From positions 23,898 to 87,897 of the forward strand of contig NZ_FMXT01000010.1 of assembly GCF_900104335.1 (NCBI RefSeq): DNA of 64,000 nucleotides. Direction: 5' to 3'. Below the pieces are notes generated by a model. It saw nothing but the letters and a program-made list of their open reading frames with translations. It made no database searches and was not told the DNA's origin. The translations under genes were made by a program, and so were the position numbers. This stretch comes from Pseudobutyrivibrio sp. YE44 (lineage in GTDB: Bacteria; Bacillota; Clostridia; Lachnospirales; Lachnospiraceae). Numbering within the stretch: the stretch's first letter is position 1; the number at the start of each line of letters is the position of its first letter. This document shows, piece after piece, positions 33,976 to 42,308 of this stretch.

Positions 33976-34986
33976 TTAAAGGATAACAACACCCTTTTCG
34001 CTAGCATACTGAACATCTGCTTCTGGCCAGAAAGAACACTGTACTTCACCGATGTGGCACTTGCGAAGGAAGAACATACAAATACGGCTCTGTCCAATAC
34101 CACCACCGATTGTATATGGAAGCTGCTTGTTAAGGATTGCCTTCTGGAATGGAAGCTCTGCTCTATCCTCACAGCCAGCCTTCTTAAGCTGAGATGCAAG
34201 GCTATCCTCATCAACACGAATACCCATTGAAGAAAGCTCAAGTGAAATATCATCAACAGGATAGTAAACAATGATATCACCGTTTAACTGCCAGTCATCG
34301 TAGTCAGGAGCACGACCATCATGCTTCTCACCTGACTTAAGCAAATCTCCAATCTTCATAAGGAAGATTGCACCGTATTCCTTTGCTGCCTCATACTCAC
34401 GCTGAGAGTGGTCAAGGTCTGGCCATCTATCCTCAAGCTCCTGAGTAGTGATAAAGTGAATCTCCTCTGGAAGGATGCACTGTACATAATCGTACGAATT
34501 TGCAATATATTTTTCTGTAACACGAAGAGCTGCATAAACGCTCTTTACATATTTCTTAAGAGTCTCTTCGTTACGAGCAGACTTTTCAATGATACATTCC
34601 CAGTCCCACTGATCAACATAGATTGAGTGGATATTATCTGTGTCTTCATCACGACGAATAGCGTTCATATCCGTGTAAAGACCTTCACCTACATTGAAGC
34701 CATAACGTCCAAGTGCCATTCTCTTCCACTTTGCAAGAGAATGAACAACCTCCACCTCTTTATCGCCCTGTTCCTTTACACCGAAAGCAACTGGACGCTC
34801 AACACCATTTAAGTTGTCGTTCAAACCTGACTCAGGCTCTACAAATAAAGGTGCAGTAACACGATGCAAATTAAGCTCTGCAGTAAGCTGTGCCTGGAAG
34901 AAGTCCTTCACCTTCTTAATTGCAATCTGTGTCTCTTTTAAATTCAGCGCCGAAGCGTAACCCTCTGGGATGTATATTTTGCTCAT
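33976..34986 (-). CDS. asnA: Aspartate--ammonia ligase (asparagine synthetase A)
   Basis: Makes asparagine from aspartate, ammonia and ATP. The 336 residues match AsnA, which has a class II aminoacyl-tRNA-synthetase fold. Family blocks visible include VEPESGLNDNLNG, VHSLAKWKR, YVDQWDWE and the C-terminal GGGIGQSRICMFFL motif 3. It follows asnS across a 135-nt foldable GC-rich segment and would share the attenuator upstream of asnS. The start has AGGAGG 10 bases upstream. Confidence 0.95.
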   Translation of the reverse strand: MSKIYIPEGYASALNLKETQIAIKKVKDFFQAQLTAELNLHRVTAPLFVEPESGLNDNLNGVERPVAFGVKEQGDKEVEVVHSLAKWKRMALGRYGFNVGEGLYTDMNAIRRDEDTDNIHSIYVDQWDWECIIEKSARNEETLKKYVKSVYAALRVTEKYIANSYDYVQCILPEEIHFITTQELEDRWPDLDHSQREYEAAKEYGAIFLMKIGDLLKSGEKHDGRAPDYDDWQLNGDIIVYYPVDDISLELSSMGIRVDEDSLASQLKKAGCEDRAELPFQKAILNKQLPYTIGGGIGQSRICMFFLRKCHIGEVQCSFWPEADVQYASEKGVVIL

Positions 34987-35007
34987 AACTTGTTGTCCTC
35001 CTAATAT

Positions 35008-35142
35008 GGCGACCCTCTATTTTCCCATGCTCCCGCAAGTCAACTCCCATTGGGAACAACAGAAACTCCCCGCCGGTGTGGGTCCCCTCTGTTGTCCCCA
35101 TGGGGCCCCCTTGCTCGCGCCTGCCAAGGTTATGTAGTCGCC
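35008..35142 (-). ncRNA. GC-rich structured segment between asnS and asnA
   Basis: On the minus strand GGCGAC (35142-35137) pairs with GTCGCC (35013-35008) at the base, GCAAG pairs with CTTGC inside, and a long upper stem joins CCCAT-GGGGACAACAGA with TCTGTTGTTCCC-AATGGG. GC content is visibly far above the AT-rich genes around it. It contains no plausible gene: the open frame across it is an accident overlapping asnA. It could be an intercistronic regulatory RNA, a processing or stability element, an independent small RNA, or a mobile repeat. The T-box consensus (GGTGGNACCGCG) is absent. Confidence 0.55.
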
Positions 35143-35163
35143 CTGTTTGCAAATAACTACGAA

Positions 35164-36564
35164 TTATAGATCACAATTTCCTACTGTACGTGGGAATGGG
35201 ATTACATCACGGATGTTGCCCATGCCTGTTAAGTACATTACGCAACGCTCGAAGCCGAGTCCGAAGCCTGCGTGACGTGATGAACCGTATTTACGAAGGT
35301 CAAGGTAGAACTGGTAATCCTCTTCCTTAAGACCACATTCCTGCATTCTCTTAACGAGTACATCGTAGTCGTCCTCACGCTGTGAACCACCGATGATTTC
35401 GCCGATACCAGGAACAAGACAGTCCATAGCTGCAACAGTCTTTCCATCCTCGTTAAGCTTCATATAGAAAGCCTTGATTTCCTTTGGATAATCTGTAACA
35501 AATACAGGCTTTCCAAAAATCTTTTCTGTAAGATATCTCTCGTGCTCTGTCTGAAGATCACAGCCCCAAGATACCTTGTAATCAAATTCGTCGTTGTGCT
35601 TCTCAAGCTCTGCTACAGCATCTGTGTATGTGATGCGACCGAAGTCTGAAGTAGCAACGTTATGAAGTCTATCAAGAAGTCCCTTGTCGATGAAGTTGTT
35701 GAAGAACTCCATCTCCTCTGGAGCATGCTCAAGAACATAATTAATAATGAACTTAATCATATCCTCAGCAAGTTGCATATCATCCTCAAGGTCAGCAAAA
35801 GAAATCTCTGGCTCAATCATCCAGAACTCTGCTGCATGACGAGTTGTGTTTGAGTTCTCAGCTCTAAATGTAGGTCCAAAGGTGTAGATGTTCTTGAATG
35901 CCTGAGCATATGTCTCACCATTTAACTGACCTGACACTGTAAGATTTGTAGCATGTCCGAAGAAATCCTGTGAGAAATCAACCTTGCCATCCTCTGTCTT
36001 AGGAATGTTGTTAAGGTCCATTGTTGTAACCTGGAACATCTCGCCAGCACCCTCACAGTCAGAACCTGTGATAAGTGGAGTGTGAACATATACGAAATCA
36101 CGCTCCTGGAAGAACTTGTGAATAGCATATGCGCAAAGAGAACGCACTCTGAATACTGCCTGGAATGTGTTTGTACGTGGACGAAGATGTGTCTGTGTAC
36201 GAAGGTATTCCATTGTATGTCTCTTTGGCTGAATAGGATAATCAGGTGTTGACTTACCCTCTACGTCAATCTTTGTAGCCTGAATTTCGAATGGCTGCTT
36301 AGCCTCTGGTGTAAGTACAACAGTACCTGTAACATAAACTGCTGCACCAACATTAAGGTGTCTAACCTCATCAAAGTTGTCAATCTTGTCCTGGTTGAAA
36401 ACAACCTGTGCAGGATTGAAGAATGTACCATCAGCAAGTACTAAAAATCCAAATGTCTTTGAATCACGCATGTTACGAACCCAGCCGGATACTGTAACTT
36501 CTTTGTCAGCGTAATCTGCAAAGTTTCTTGAAAGTGTTCTAACGTCTGTAGTTTTAACGCTCAT
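35164..36564 (-). CDS. asnS: Asparaginyl-tRNA synthetase
   Basis: Class IIb synthetase charging tRNA-Asn, 466 residues. An OB-fold anticodon-binding domain (about 15-110, [19 protein letters not shown]) is followed by the catalytic core with motif 2 ([20 protein letters not shown]) and motif 3 near the C-terminus ([15 protein letters not shown]). The lengths and motifs fit AsnS rather than AspS. It is preceded by a leader peptide and attenuator rich in Asn codons and followed by asnA, so synthesis and use of asparagine are coordinated. GGAG lies 8 bases before the start. Confidence 0.95.
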   Translation of the reverse strand: MSVKTTDVRTLSRNFADYADKEVTVSGWVRNMRDSKTFGFLVLADGTFFNPAQVVFNQDKIDNFDEVRHLNVGAAVYVTGTVVLTPEAKQPFEIQATKIDVEGKSTPDYPIQPKRHTMEYLRTQTHLRPRTNTFQAVFRVRSLCAYAIHKFFQERDFVYVHTPLITGSDCEGAGEMFQVTTMDLNNIPKTEDGKVDFSQDFFGHATNLTVSGQLNGETYAQAFKNIYTFGPTFRAENSNTTRHAAEFWMIEPEISFADLEDDMQLAEDMIKFIINYVLEHAPEEMEFFNNFIDKGLLDRLHNVATSDFGRITYTDAVAELEKHNDEFDYKVSWGCDLQTEHERYLTEKIFGKPVFVTDYPKEIKAFYMKLNEDGKTVAAMDCLVPGIGEIIGGSQREDDYDVLVKRMQECGLKEEDYQFYLDLRKYGSSRHAGFGLGFERCVMYLTGMGNIRDVIPFPRTVGNCDL

Positions 36565-36592
36565 TGTTCTAACTCCTTATTATAAATTGGCT

Positions 36593-36629
36593 TAAAAATA
36601 GCCCCATCAAACTTGCGCTTGATGAGGCT
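36593..36629 (-). terminator. Attenuator terminator before asnS
   Basis: AGCCTCATCAA (36629-36619) pairs with TTGATGGGGCT (36610-36600), an 11-bp stem with G-U pairs and an 8-base loop, followed by ATTTTT. The 5' arm CTCATCAA can instead pair with TTGATGAG at 36670-36663, giving a competing antiterminator. Confidence 0.8.
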
Positions 36630-36643
36630 TAAAATTCTTACAT

Positions 36644-36670
36644 ATTTGAACAATCTTCAAATCTCATCAA
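36644..36670 (-). promoter_or_regulatory. Antiterminator half and spacer hairpin of the asnS attenuator
   Basis: TTGATGAG (36670-36663) is perfectly complementary to the terminator 5' arm (36626-36619). Between the two lies an independent ATTTGAA/TTCAAAT hairpin (36662-36644). TGAGAT here (36666-36661) can alternatively pair with ATCTCA at 36730-36725 inside the leader-peptide codons. Confidence 0.7.
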
Positions 36671-36680
36671 CACAATAAAA

Positions 36681-36755
36681 TTAAATCCCCTGATTATTAT
36701 TCACGGAATTATTATTGTTATTATTGAGATTATTAAGCATAGATGTAAATGCCAT
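36681..36755 (-). CDS. Asn-rich leader peptide of the asnS-asnA operon
   Basis: A 24-codon open frame starting ATG at 36755 with AAGGGG seven bases upstream and ending TAA at 36683-36681. It begins MAFTSMLNNLNNNNNNSV and finishes NNNQGI. Eleven of 24 codons are Asn (ten AAT, one AAC), in runs of two, six and three. It starts about 20-25 bases from the predicted transcription start, and the stop lies 10 bases before the antiterminator half. This is the layout of a ribosome-stalling control peptide: low Asn-tRNA would stall the ribosome on the Asn codons and favour the antiterminator. It is too short for routine gene finding. Function is inferred from layout; the peptide and pairings are read directly. 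Confidence 0.85.
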   Translation of the reverse strand: MAFTSMLNNLNNNNNNSVNNNQGI

Positions 36756-36782
36756 GATTGTTCCCCTTCTTTATTTGAGTAA

Positions 36783-36811
36783 AGTATAGTTATTTAGATT
36801 TTCAATGTCAA
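36783..36811 (-). promoter_or_regulatory. Promoter of the asnS-asnA leader
   Basis: Consensus TTGACA (36811-36806), 17-bp spacer, TATACT (36788-36783). Transcription would start near 36776, placing the leader-peptide ribosome-binding site close to the RNA 5' end. Confidence 0.85.
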
Positions 36812-36836
36812 GTGCAAGCTACATTTATTTTCCCCT

Positions 36837-36864
36837 TGCTATAGATTTTTTTCATACTTATAAT
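36837..36864 (+). promoter_or_regulatory. Promoter of the DUF4317 gene
   Basis: TTGCTA and TATAAT (36859-36864) with a 16-bp spacer, divergent from the asnS leader promoter. Confidence 0.5.
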
Positions 36865-36899
36865 AGGTATCACGACATAAATTATTAGGAGATATATTT

Positions 36900-38123
36900 A
36901 TGAATAAAAAAGAAATAAACGAAATAAAGCGCCGTTTTAAGAAGGATTCTTGTAACTTCGACAAGATGGTAGGCTGCTATGTAGACGCCAATAAAGAGAT
37001 GGTGCTCACCTTCAAAGAAACCTTCCTTAATCTTGAGGATGAAGAGTTTCACAAATATCTGGAGATTGCAAACAAGGCTCTTTCAGGAACTGTTGGTAAC
37101 AACTTGTTAGAGCTTCCATTTGATCCAGAAAGAGAAATCGAAGGAAGCGGTCACGACCTTCTTATGAAGCTTCGTGAGACACGTCTTCAGGATGAAAAGC
37201 TTCTTATAGAGTATTACAACAGAATTATCGAGTCATACGACTTCGTTGGAAACTATCTGATTCTTCTCTATCACGATACTTATGATATCCCAGTAAAGAC
37301 CACTGACGATTTGAAGCTTGATGAATCTGAGGAAGTATACGACTACATCATCTGCGCTATCTGTCCAGTTGCTCTTTCAAAGCCAGGACTCGGTTATCGT
37401 GAAGCAGAAAATCGCATTGGCGCTAGAGACCGTGACTGGGTAGTTGGGCCTGTAGATACAGCCTTCACCTTCCCCTGCTTCTCAGAGCGTACTACAGATT
37501 TACACGCTTGCCTTGCTTACACAAAGAACACAAAGGAGCCTCATGTAGAATTTTGGGAGAATTGTATTGAGTGTGGTTCAAAGAAAACTACAACTCAGAA
37601 GAAGAACGCCTTCAACAACATTCTTGACCAGGCTCTCGGAGAAGAAACTGACGAGACCATCGAGACAAAGCTTGATATCCAGCAGAATCTTTCAGACTTC
37701 ATCACTGTTGAAAAGGAGCGCTTAGGCGAGGAGGAAACAATCGTTTTAGAGCCTCAGGATGTTGCAAACATTCTTACAGACTCAGGCCTTTCTGATATAA
37801 AGGTAGAAAAGATTCAGGCAAAGTTTGAAAACTACTTTGAGGAGCAGCTTCCTCTTGCAGAAGAAATCCTAGATGAGAAGGCCCTTAAGAACAATGAGCT
37901 TCGTGTAGAAAAGAATGTGCTAAAGGAGCGAGTTGTAGATCTTACAAAACAGCTTAAGGAAGTCAACGGTGTTACCGAGGACGGAAAGCAGGCAGACATT
38001 GTTGTAAAGGTTTCTGATACAAAGGCTGCTGATGTTACCACAGCTTTTGTTGATGGAAAGAAATGTGTATGTGTTCCTATTGAGCCAGATGAAATTTTTA
38101 TGCTTAATGGTGAACAAATTTAA
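36900..38123 (+). CDS. DUF4317 family protein
   Basis: 407-residue cytoplasmic protein matching the DUF4317 family of gut Firmicutes, with the opening MNKKEINEIKRRFKKDSCN and VGCYVDANKE, and a Cys-containing middle (ICAICPVALSKPGLGY). The C-terminal third is highly charged with a coiled-coil-like stretch near residues 310-355. No function is known. AGGAGATATATTT precedes the ATG. It is the first of two plus-strand genes here and ends in a strong terminator. Confidence 0.85.
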   Translation: MNKKEINEIKRRFKKDSCNFDKMVGCYVDANKEMVLTFKETFLNLEDEEFHKYLEIANKALSGTVGNNLLELPFDPEREIEGSGHDLLMKLRETRLQDEKLLIEYYNRIIESYDFVGNYLILLYHDTYDIPVKTTDDLKLDESEEVYDYIICAICPVALSKPGLGYREAENRIGARDRDWVVGPVDTAFTFPCFSERTTDLHACLAYTKNTKEPHVEFWENCIECGSKKTTTQKKNAFNNILDQALGEETDETIETKLDIQQNLSDFITVEKERLGEEETIVLEPQDVANILTDSGLSDIKVEKIQAKFENYFEEQLPLAEEILDEKALKNNELRVEKNVLKERVVDLTKQLKEVNGVTEDGKQADIVVKVSDTKAADVTTAFVDGKKCVCVPIEPDEIFMLNGEQI

Positions 38124-38155
38124 ATCTTTTTTAACTAATAAAACCCAGTAAAATC

Positions 38156-38190
38156 AAGGAGTGAGATTAATTCTCACTCCTTTTTATTTT
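38156..38190 (+). terminator. Terminator after the DUF4317 gene
   Basis: AAGGAGTGAGA/TCTCACTCCTT, an 11-bp perfect stem with a 5-base loop, then TTTATTTT. Confidence 0.9.
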
Positions 38191-38352
38191 CTCCTTAAAG
38201 AAACAAATGTAATTTATTTGTAACTTTTACTTCATTTTTGTGAAAATATGTGTTAAAGTATTATCTGTAATTACCTGATCAGAAAATTACATGTCCGGTT
38301 CTTGTGTTTAATCACAGGAATCTATGTATTGGGACACGCGAAAGGAAATGTT

Positions 38353-39681
38353 ATGAAAGACTTTACTAGAATGTTGGCCCCTGGTGTACTTGCTGCATCG
38401 TTGGCCGTTACTTGCACACCCGCATTTTCTAATATATATGCCGCCTCTAGTTCTATTAGAGTAGGCTCAGATGCCCCAACTATTTCGGACGCACTTGATA
38501 TGGCAGACAGCGGAGATACCATCATCATTCCAGCAGGAACCTACGCTGAACAGATTTCTGTTGAAACTGACGGTATCACAATTCTTGCGGAGGATGGAGC
38601 GGTCCTAGACGGCTCCAGACTTAAGCCATCGTCAGGTGACAGTTCTATGGTCTATATCCAAGCCTCAGGCGTCACCGTGGACAATCTTGAAATCAAGGGA
38701 TTAAAGCTAAAAAAACCTTCTTCTTCAATTACTCCTATTGGTATAGAAGTAGATGCTGGCTCACGCGACATCAGCATCACTAATTGCAAGATACACGACA
38801 TGGGATGCTTGTACACTAAAGATTCTACAGAATACAACGCACACGGAATTTTGGTAGCAGCGGATGTAGACGAACCAATTGAGAATATCTCTATTAAAAA
38901 GTGCGAGCTTTACAAGCTAAACCTAGGAAATAGCGAAGCTCTTGCTTTAAATGGAAATGTGTCAAACTTTGCTATCTCAGAGAATTATATTCATGACTGT
39001 GATAACATCGGCATTGACGCAATCGGATTTGAGAATGACTCTTCCAACGATTTGGATAGAGCACGAAATGGCAAAATTTTCAAAAATGTTGTAGATAGCA
39101 TTTCTTCCGACCCAGCTGTAAATGTTACCTACGACAGCAAGTGTGCCGGTGGCATATATGTGGATGGCGGCAAAAACATCCAGATATATGATAACTATGT
39201 TACAAACTGCGATATCGGTATTGAAATCGCCAGTGAGCACAAAGACACAGTTACCACTGGAATTAAAGTCAATAATAACACACTTGTTAATAATAACGGC
39301 TGGGCTGGAATCAGCTTTGGCGGTTATGATGTGGATGATACCGGCTGTGCTAAAAATTGCACCTTCACTAATAACACAGTCTACAATACTGATGGCACTG
39401 CCTTTGTAATCCAATATGCATGTGATTCTTCCAATATCATCACATCCAATCTGTTTATTGCTCAGAATGCAGCTGAGCTATACACAGAATGTTTTGGAGA
39501 CAACAGTGCAGGCAATACAGTAACTGGTAATACATCCAATTCAAGAATCACTTCAGACTCAGAAAACAATGTTGTGAAAATCACCGGCGTTTCTATCGAC
39601 GATGAAGACCGTACCATTGCTATCGGAGCTGATGATGAACTTTTCGACTGTGGTTCATCAAGAACCGTAGTTAATAATTAA
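38353..39681 (+). CDS. Secreted right-handed parallel beta-helix protein
   Basis: 442 residues with a signal peptide (basic start, hydrophobic run to about residue 22, likely cleavage after NIYAA). It then contains a DUF1565-like opening (TISDALDMADSGDTIIIPAG) and repeated beta-helix coils with NxI/NCxI-type Asn ladders (for example ISITNCKIHDMG, ISENYIHDCDN, IQIYDNYVTNCD). Such proteins are extracellular carbohydrate-binding or lyase-like enzymes; no catalytic set could be assigned. The frame opens at 38302, but AAAGGAAATGTT directly precedes the ATG at 38353. The leader 38230-38350 contains small inverted repeats (GTAATT/AATTAC; TTCTTGTG/CACAGGAA flanked by TGTCC/GGACA). Confidence 0.82.
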   Translation: MKDFTRMLAPGVLAASLAVTCTPAFSNIYAASSSIRVGSDAPTISDALDMADSGDTIIIPAGTYAEQISVETDGITILAEDGAVLDGSRLKPSSGDSSMVYIQASGVTVDNLEIKGLKLKKPSSSITPIGIEVDAGSRDISITNCKIHDMGCLYTKDSTEYNAHGILVAADVDEPIENISIKKCELYKLNLGNSEALALNGNVSNFAISENYIHDCDNIGIDAIGFENDSSNDLDRARNGKIFKNVVDSISSDPAVNVTYDSKCAGGIYVDGGKNIQIYDNYVTNCDIGIEIASEHKDTVTTGIKVNNNTLVNNNGWAGISFGGYDVDDTGCAKNCTFTNNTVYNTDGTAFVIQYACDSSNIITSNLFIAQNAAELYTECFGDNSAGNTVTGNTSNSRITSDSENNVVKITGVSIDDEDRTIAIGADDELFDCGSSRTVVNN

Positions 39682-39722
39682 CCTCCCCTTCTTAATATAA
39701 TATATTGAATAATGAATAACAA

Positions 39723-39760
39723 AAGAGCCTCTAGCTTCGACACTAGAGGCTCATCTTTTT
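39723..39760. terminator. Terminator between convergent beta-helix and pepF genes
   Basis: GAGCCTCTAG and CTAGAGGCTC form a 10-bp stem with a short loop and T/A runs on each side. Confidence 0.85.
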
Positions 39761-39807
39761 GCTTTCTTCATTTTTTGTAGTCAGGACCAACTAGTCCCAA
39801 AAAACTT

Positions 39808-41604
39808 CTATACCAAGCTTTCAAGCTCCTTTACTATCTCCCCCATCTTTGCAAGAGCTGCTTCAATAGGCGCAGGTGTTGTAAGGTCCACTCCCGCTAT
39901 TTTAAGAAGCTCTACAGGTGCATCCGTGCAACCTGATGAAAGGAACTTTTTGTACCGAGCCACAGCAGGCTCTCCTTCCTTTAAAATCATATCTGCTATG
40001 GCAACTGCAGCACAGAAGCTGGTAGCATACTGATATACATAGAAGTTGTAATAGAAATGAGGAATACGTGCCCACTCGTATGCGATTTCCTCATCAGAAA
40101 TCATATCTGTACCATAATATCTCTCGTTGATTTCCTTATACAAATTACAAAGATTTTCAGAGTTCAGATTCTCACCCGACTCTACCATTTCATTTGTAAT
40201 CTTTTCGAACTCTGCAAACTGAGTCTGACGGAAAACAGTCCCCTTGAAGCTATCTAAGTAATGGTTAAGAAGATATGCCTTCTCTTTCTTATCTGTGCAA
40301 TTCTTAAGTAAATATTCTAATAGAAGAATCTCGTTACAGGTAGACGCTACCTCCGCAACAAAAATCTTGTAATTGCTATAAATATATGGCTGTGTCTTGT
40401 TGCTGTAATAGCTGTGCATTGAATGGCCCATTTCATGAGCTGTTGTGAACATATCATCAAAGGTATCGTTGTAATTGAGAAGCATATATGGATGTACACC
40501 GTAGGCTGTAGCAGAATATGCTCCGCCCCGTTTACCCTTGTTCTCATATACATCTATCCAACGGTTTGCAAAACCTTCTTTAAGAAGCTCTACGTAGTCC
40601 TCTCCAAGGACTGCCAATGCCTCACAGATAGTCTTCTGAGCCTCCTCATACTTGATAGGCTTGGCCACATCTGCAATCATAGGTGTGTAGATATCGTACA
40701 TGTGAAGCTCGTCCACCCCAAGACACTTCTTGCGGAGAGATACATAGGCATGAAGCTTATCCAAATTCGCATTTACGGTATTAACAAGATTCTCATATAC
40801 CTGAGGACTTACATTATTTTCATCTACAGCAGCCTTGAGATTTGATTCGTATTTACGAATTTTAGAATAGAAAATATGCTGCTTTACTTCACCGTTATAT
40901 ATTGCAGCCATTGTGTTTAAGAACTGCTTGTAAACTCCATAATACTCTCTGAAGGCATCCTGTCGAACGCGTCTGTCTGCAGACATGAGAAGTGGAACAA
41001 AACGGCCGTCTGTAATTACAACATCCTCTCCATTTTCATCCTTTATAGATGGAAAGGTCATATCCACATTTTTGAAGGCACTATAAACTTCGGTAGGAGT
41101 GTTGCCCATTTCCTGAGTCATAGCCACCACCTTTTCCATTTCTGAAGAAAGGGTGTGCTCCTTCAAACGCTGAATTTCTTTTATTTGAATTCTATATAGT
41201 TCAAGCTCTGGCTTTTCAACAAAATACTTTTCGATTTTATCCACTGGGCAAGCTAATATTTCAGGAGAAATGAAGGCTGTGGCAGCGCTAAACTGTGCAT
41301 ACATACCAAACATTCTCTGAGACATTGCCTGATGCTCAGTGTTTCCCTGATCCTGATCAAAAAGTCTTTCTGCGTAGTTAAAGGCAAGTTCAAACTTCTC
41401 GGAAGCTGCTGCGCTTATATCCAATACCATAAGAAGGTTTTCAGCACTTTCACAAACTTTTCCTTCAAACTTTTCAAGCTCTACCATCTGCTGCTGGATA
41501 TACTTTAAGTCATCCTCCCAGGCAGCTACATTTACATACATATCCTTTAAATTCCAGGTATCCTCTTCACGAACCTGATCTCTAGTAATCAACTCTTTTG
41601 CCAT
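39808..41604 (-). CDS. pepF: Oligoendopeptidase F (M3 family)
   Basis: Cytoplasmic zinc metallopeptidase that cleaves short oligopeptides, 598 residues, the normal PepF length. The catalytic HEMGH motif (TTAHEMGHSMHS, about residue 388) and the downstream VAEVASTCNEILL Glu ligand segment are present. It is a monocistronic unit, divergent from the 120-residue gene at 41750. Confidence 0.95.
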   Translation of the reverse strand: MAKELITRDQVREEDTWNLKDMYVNVAAWEDDLKYIQQQMVELEKFEGKVCESAENLLMVLDISAAASEKFELAFNYAERLFDQDQGNTEHQAMSQRMFGMYAQFSAATAFISPEILACPVDKIEKYFVEKPELELYRIQIKEIQRLKEHTLSSEMEKVVAMTQEMGNTPTEVYSAFKNVDMTFPSIKDENGEDVVITDGRFVPLLMSADRRVRQDAFREYYGVYKQFLNTMAAIYNGEVKQHIFYSKIRKYESNLKAAVDENNVSPQVYENLVNTVNANLDKLHAYVSLRKKCLGVDELHMYDIYTPMIADVAKPIKYEEAQKTICEALAVLGEDYVELLKEGFANRWIDVYENKGKRGGAYSATAYGVHPYMLLNYNDTFDDMFTTAHEMGHSMHSYYSNKTQPYIYSNYKIFVAEVASTCNEILLLEYLLKNCTDKKEKAYLLNHYLDSFKGTVFRQTQFAEFEKITNEMVESGENLNSENLCNLYKEINERYYGTDMISDEEIAYEWARIPHFYYNFYVYQYATSFCAAVAIADMILKEGEPAVARYKKFLSSGCTDAPVELLKIAGVDLTTPAPIEAALAKMGEIVKELESLV

Positions 41605-41749
41605 TTTTTGTCTCCAATCGTAAATTACCCTTTGTATTTTAACCTCTGTTTATGATTTTATCATAATTCATTTTTTCTACACAGAATATTCAAAAATAAA
41701 TTGTATCCTATGATTACACTACTAAATGCGGTTTGAAAAGGAGAAATAT

Positions 41750-42112
41750 ATGGCAGACCTTAGAGCTGATTTAATTAAGGGATTAAGCGATGCAATGAAC
41801 AACAACAAAGAGGATGAGCTTGGTCGTACCTATCACGCCGACACAAACACCCTTACAACTGGCGCTGCATCAAACGTTGAAGTTAGTGTGCTTGTTTCTA
41901 AACAGCAATTTGCCGACATCGCTGGTAGCGTAGTAAGATATTACGTTACTGACCGCAGGGGAATTGAAGCTGGAAACGATATTATTTTTAATGAGGTTGA
42001 ATCAGATGGAATCACACAGACTGGACACCGACTAACCAAGAAGGTTTTGAATGTGAAGTCTTATCTTCAGGTTCCTGGATTAAAGGATGGATACTCAGTA
42101 GTATCAATTTAA
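41750..42112 (+). CDS. Uncharacterised 120-residue protein
   Basis: A compact soluble protein with a conserved look (LGRTYHADTNTL, VSVLVSKQQFADIAG, LKVLN-like end) but no family I recognise. The frame opens eight codons earlier at 41726, but AGGAGAAATAT places the start at the ATG at 41750. It stands alone on the plus strand between pepF and the SPFH gene, with a terminator shared with the latter. Confidence 0.75.
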   Translation: MADLRADLIKGLSDAMNNNKEDELGRTYHADTNTLTTGAASNVEVSVLVSKQQFADIAGSVVRYYVTDRRGIEAGNDIIFNEVESDGITQTGHRLTKKVLNVKSYLQVPGLKDGYSVVSI

Positions 42113-42144
42113 GAGATTGTAAACTGCGCACCTTGTGCGCTGAT

Positions 42145-42192
42145 ATAATAAAAGCCCCTGGACCACCCAGTTTAGATGGAACCCAGGGGCTA
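42145..42192. terminator. Terminator between convergent genes
   Basis: AGCCCCTGG...CCAGGGGCT with an interior hairpin-forming loop; the minus-strand T-run (TTTTATT) is the stronger. A second small hairpin GCGCA/TGCGC is at 42125-42139. The stretch up to 42308 holds only short inverted repeats; I see no gene in it. Confidence 0.7.
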
Positions 42193-42308
42193 TTTCTATA
42201 GCCAATGGCTCGCCTGTTACACTCTCAAGCCTAATATATCTCCGCTCATCTAACACGATGAGCTTGAGACATATTATAGCTTGATAGCTACAGGCTATCT
42301 TTAGTTTT

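Noticed and set aside
34916..35152. A 78-codon open frame across the asnS-asnA gap and the start of asnA
   Set aside because: It overlaps asnA in another frame, has no ribosome-binding site, and its composition follows the GC-rich foldable segment; the RNA structure explains the sequence better.
35008..36780. T-box riboswitch for asnS or asnA
   Set aside because: Neither leader shows the GGTGGNACCGCG antiterminator core or a specifier loop; the Asn-rich leader peptide accounts for the asnS leader instead.
38270..38352. c-di-GMP riboswitch before the beta-helix gene
   Set aside because: The GGGACACGCGAAAGG stretch is only superficially like the GEMM core, and the required CACGCACAGGGCAAACC part is missing.
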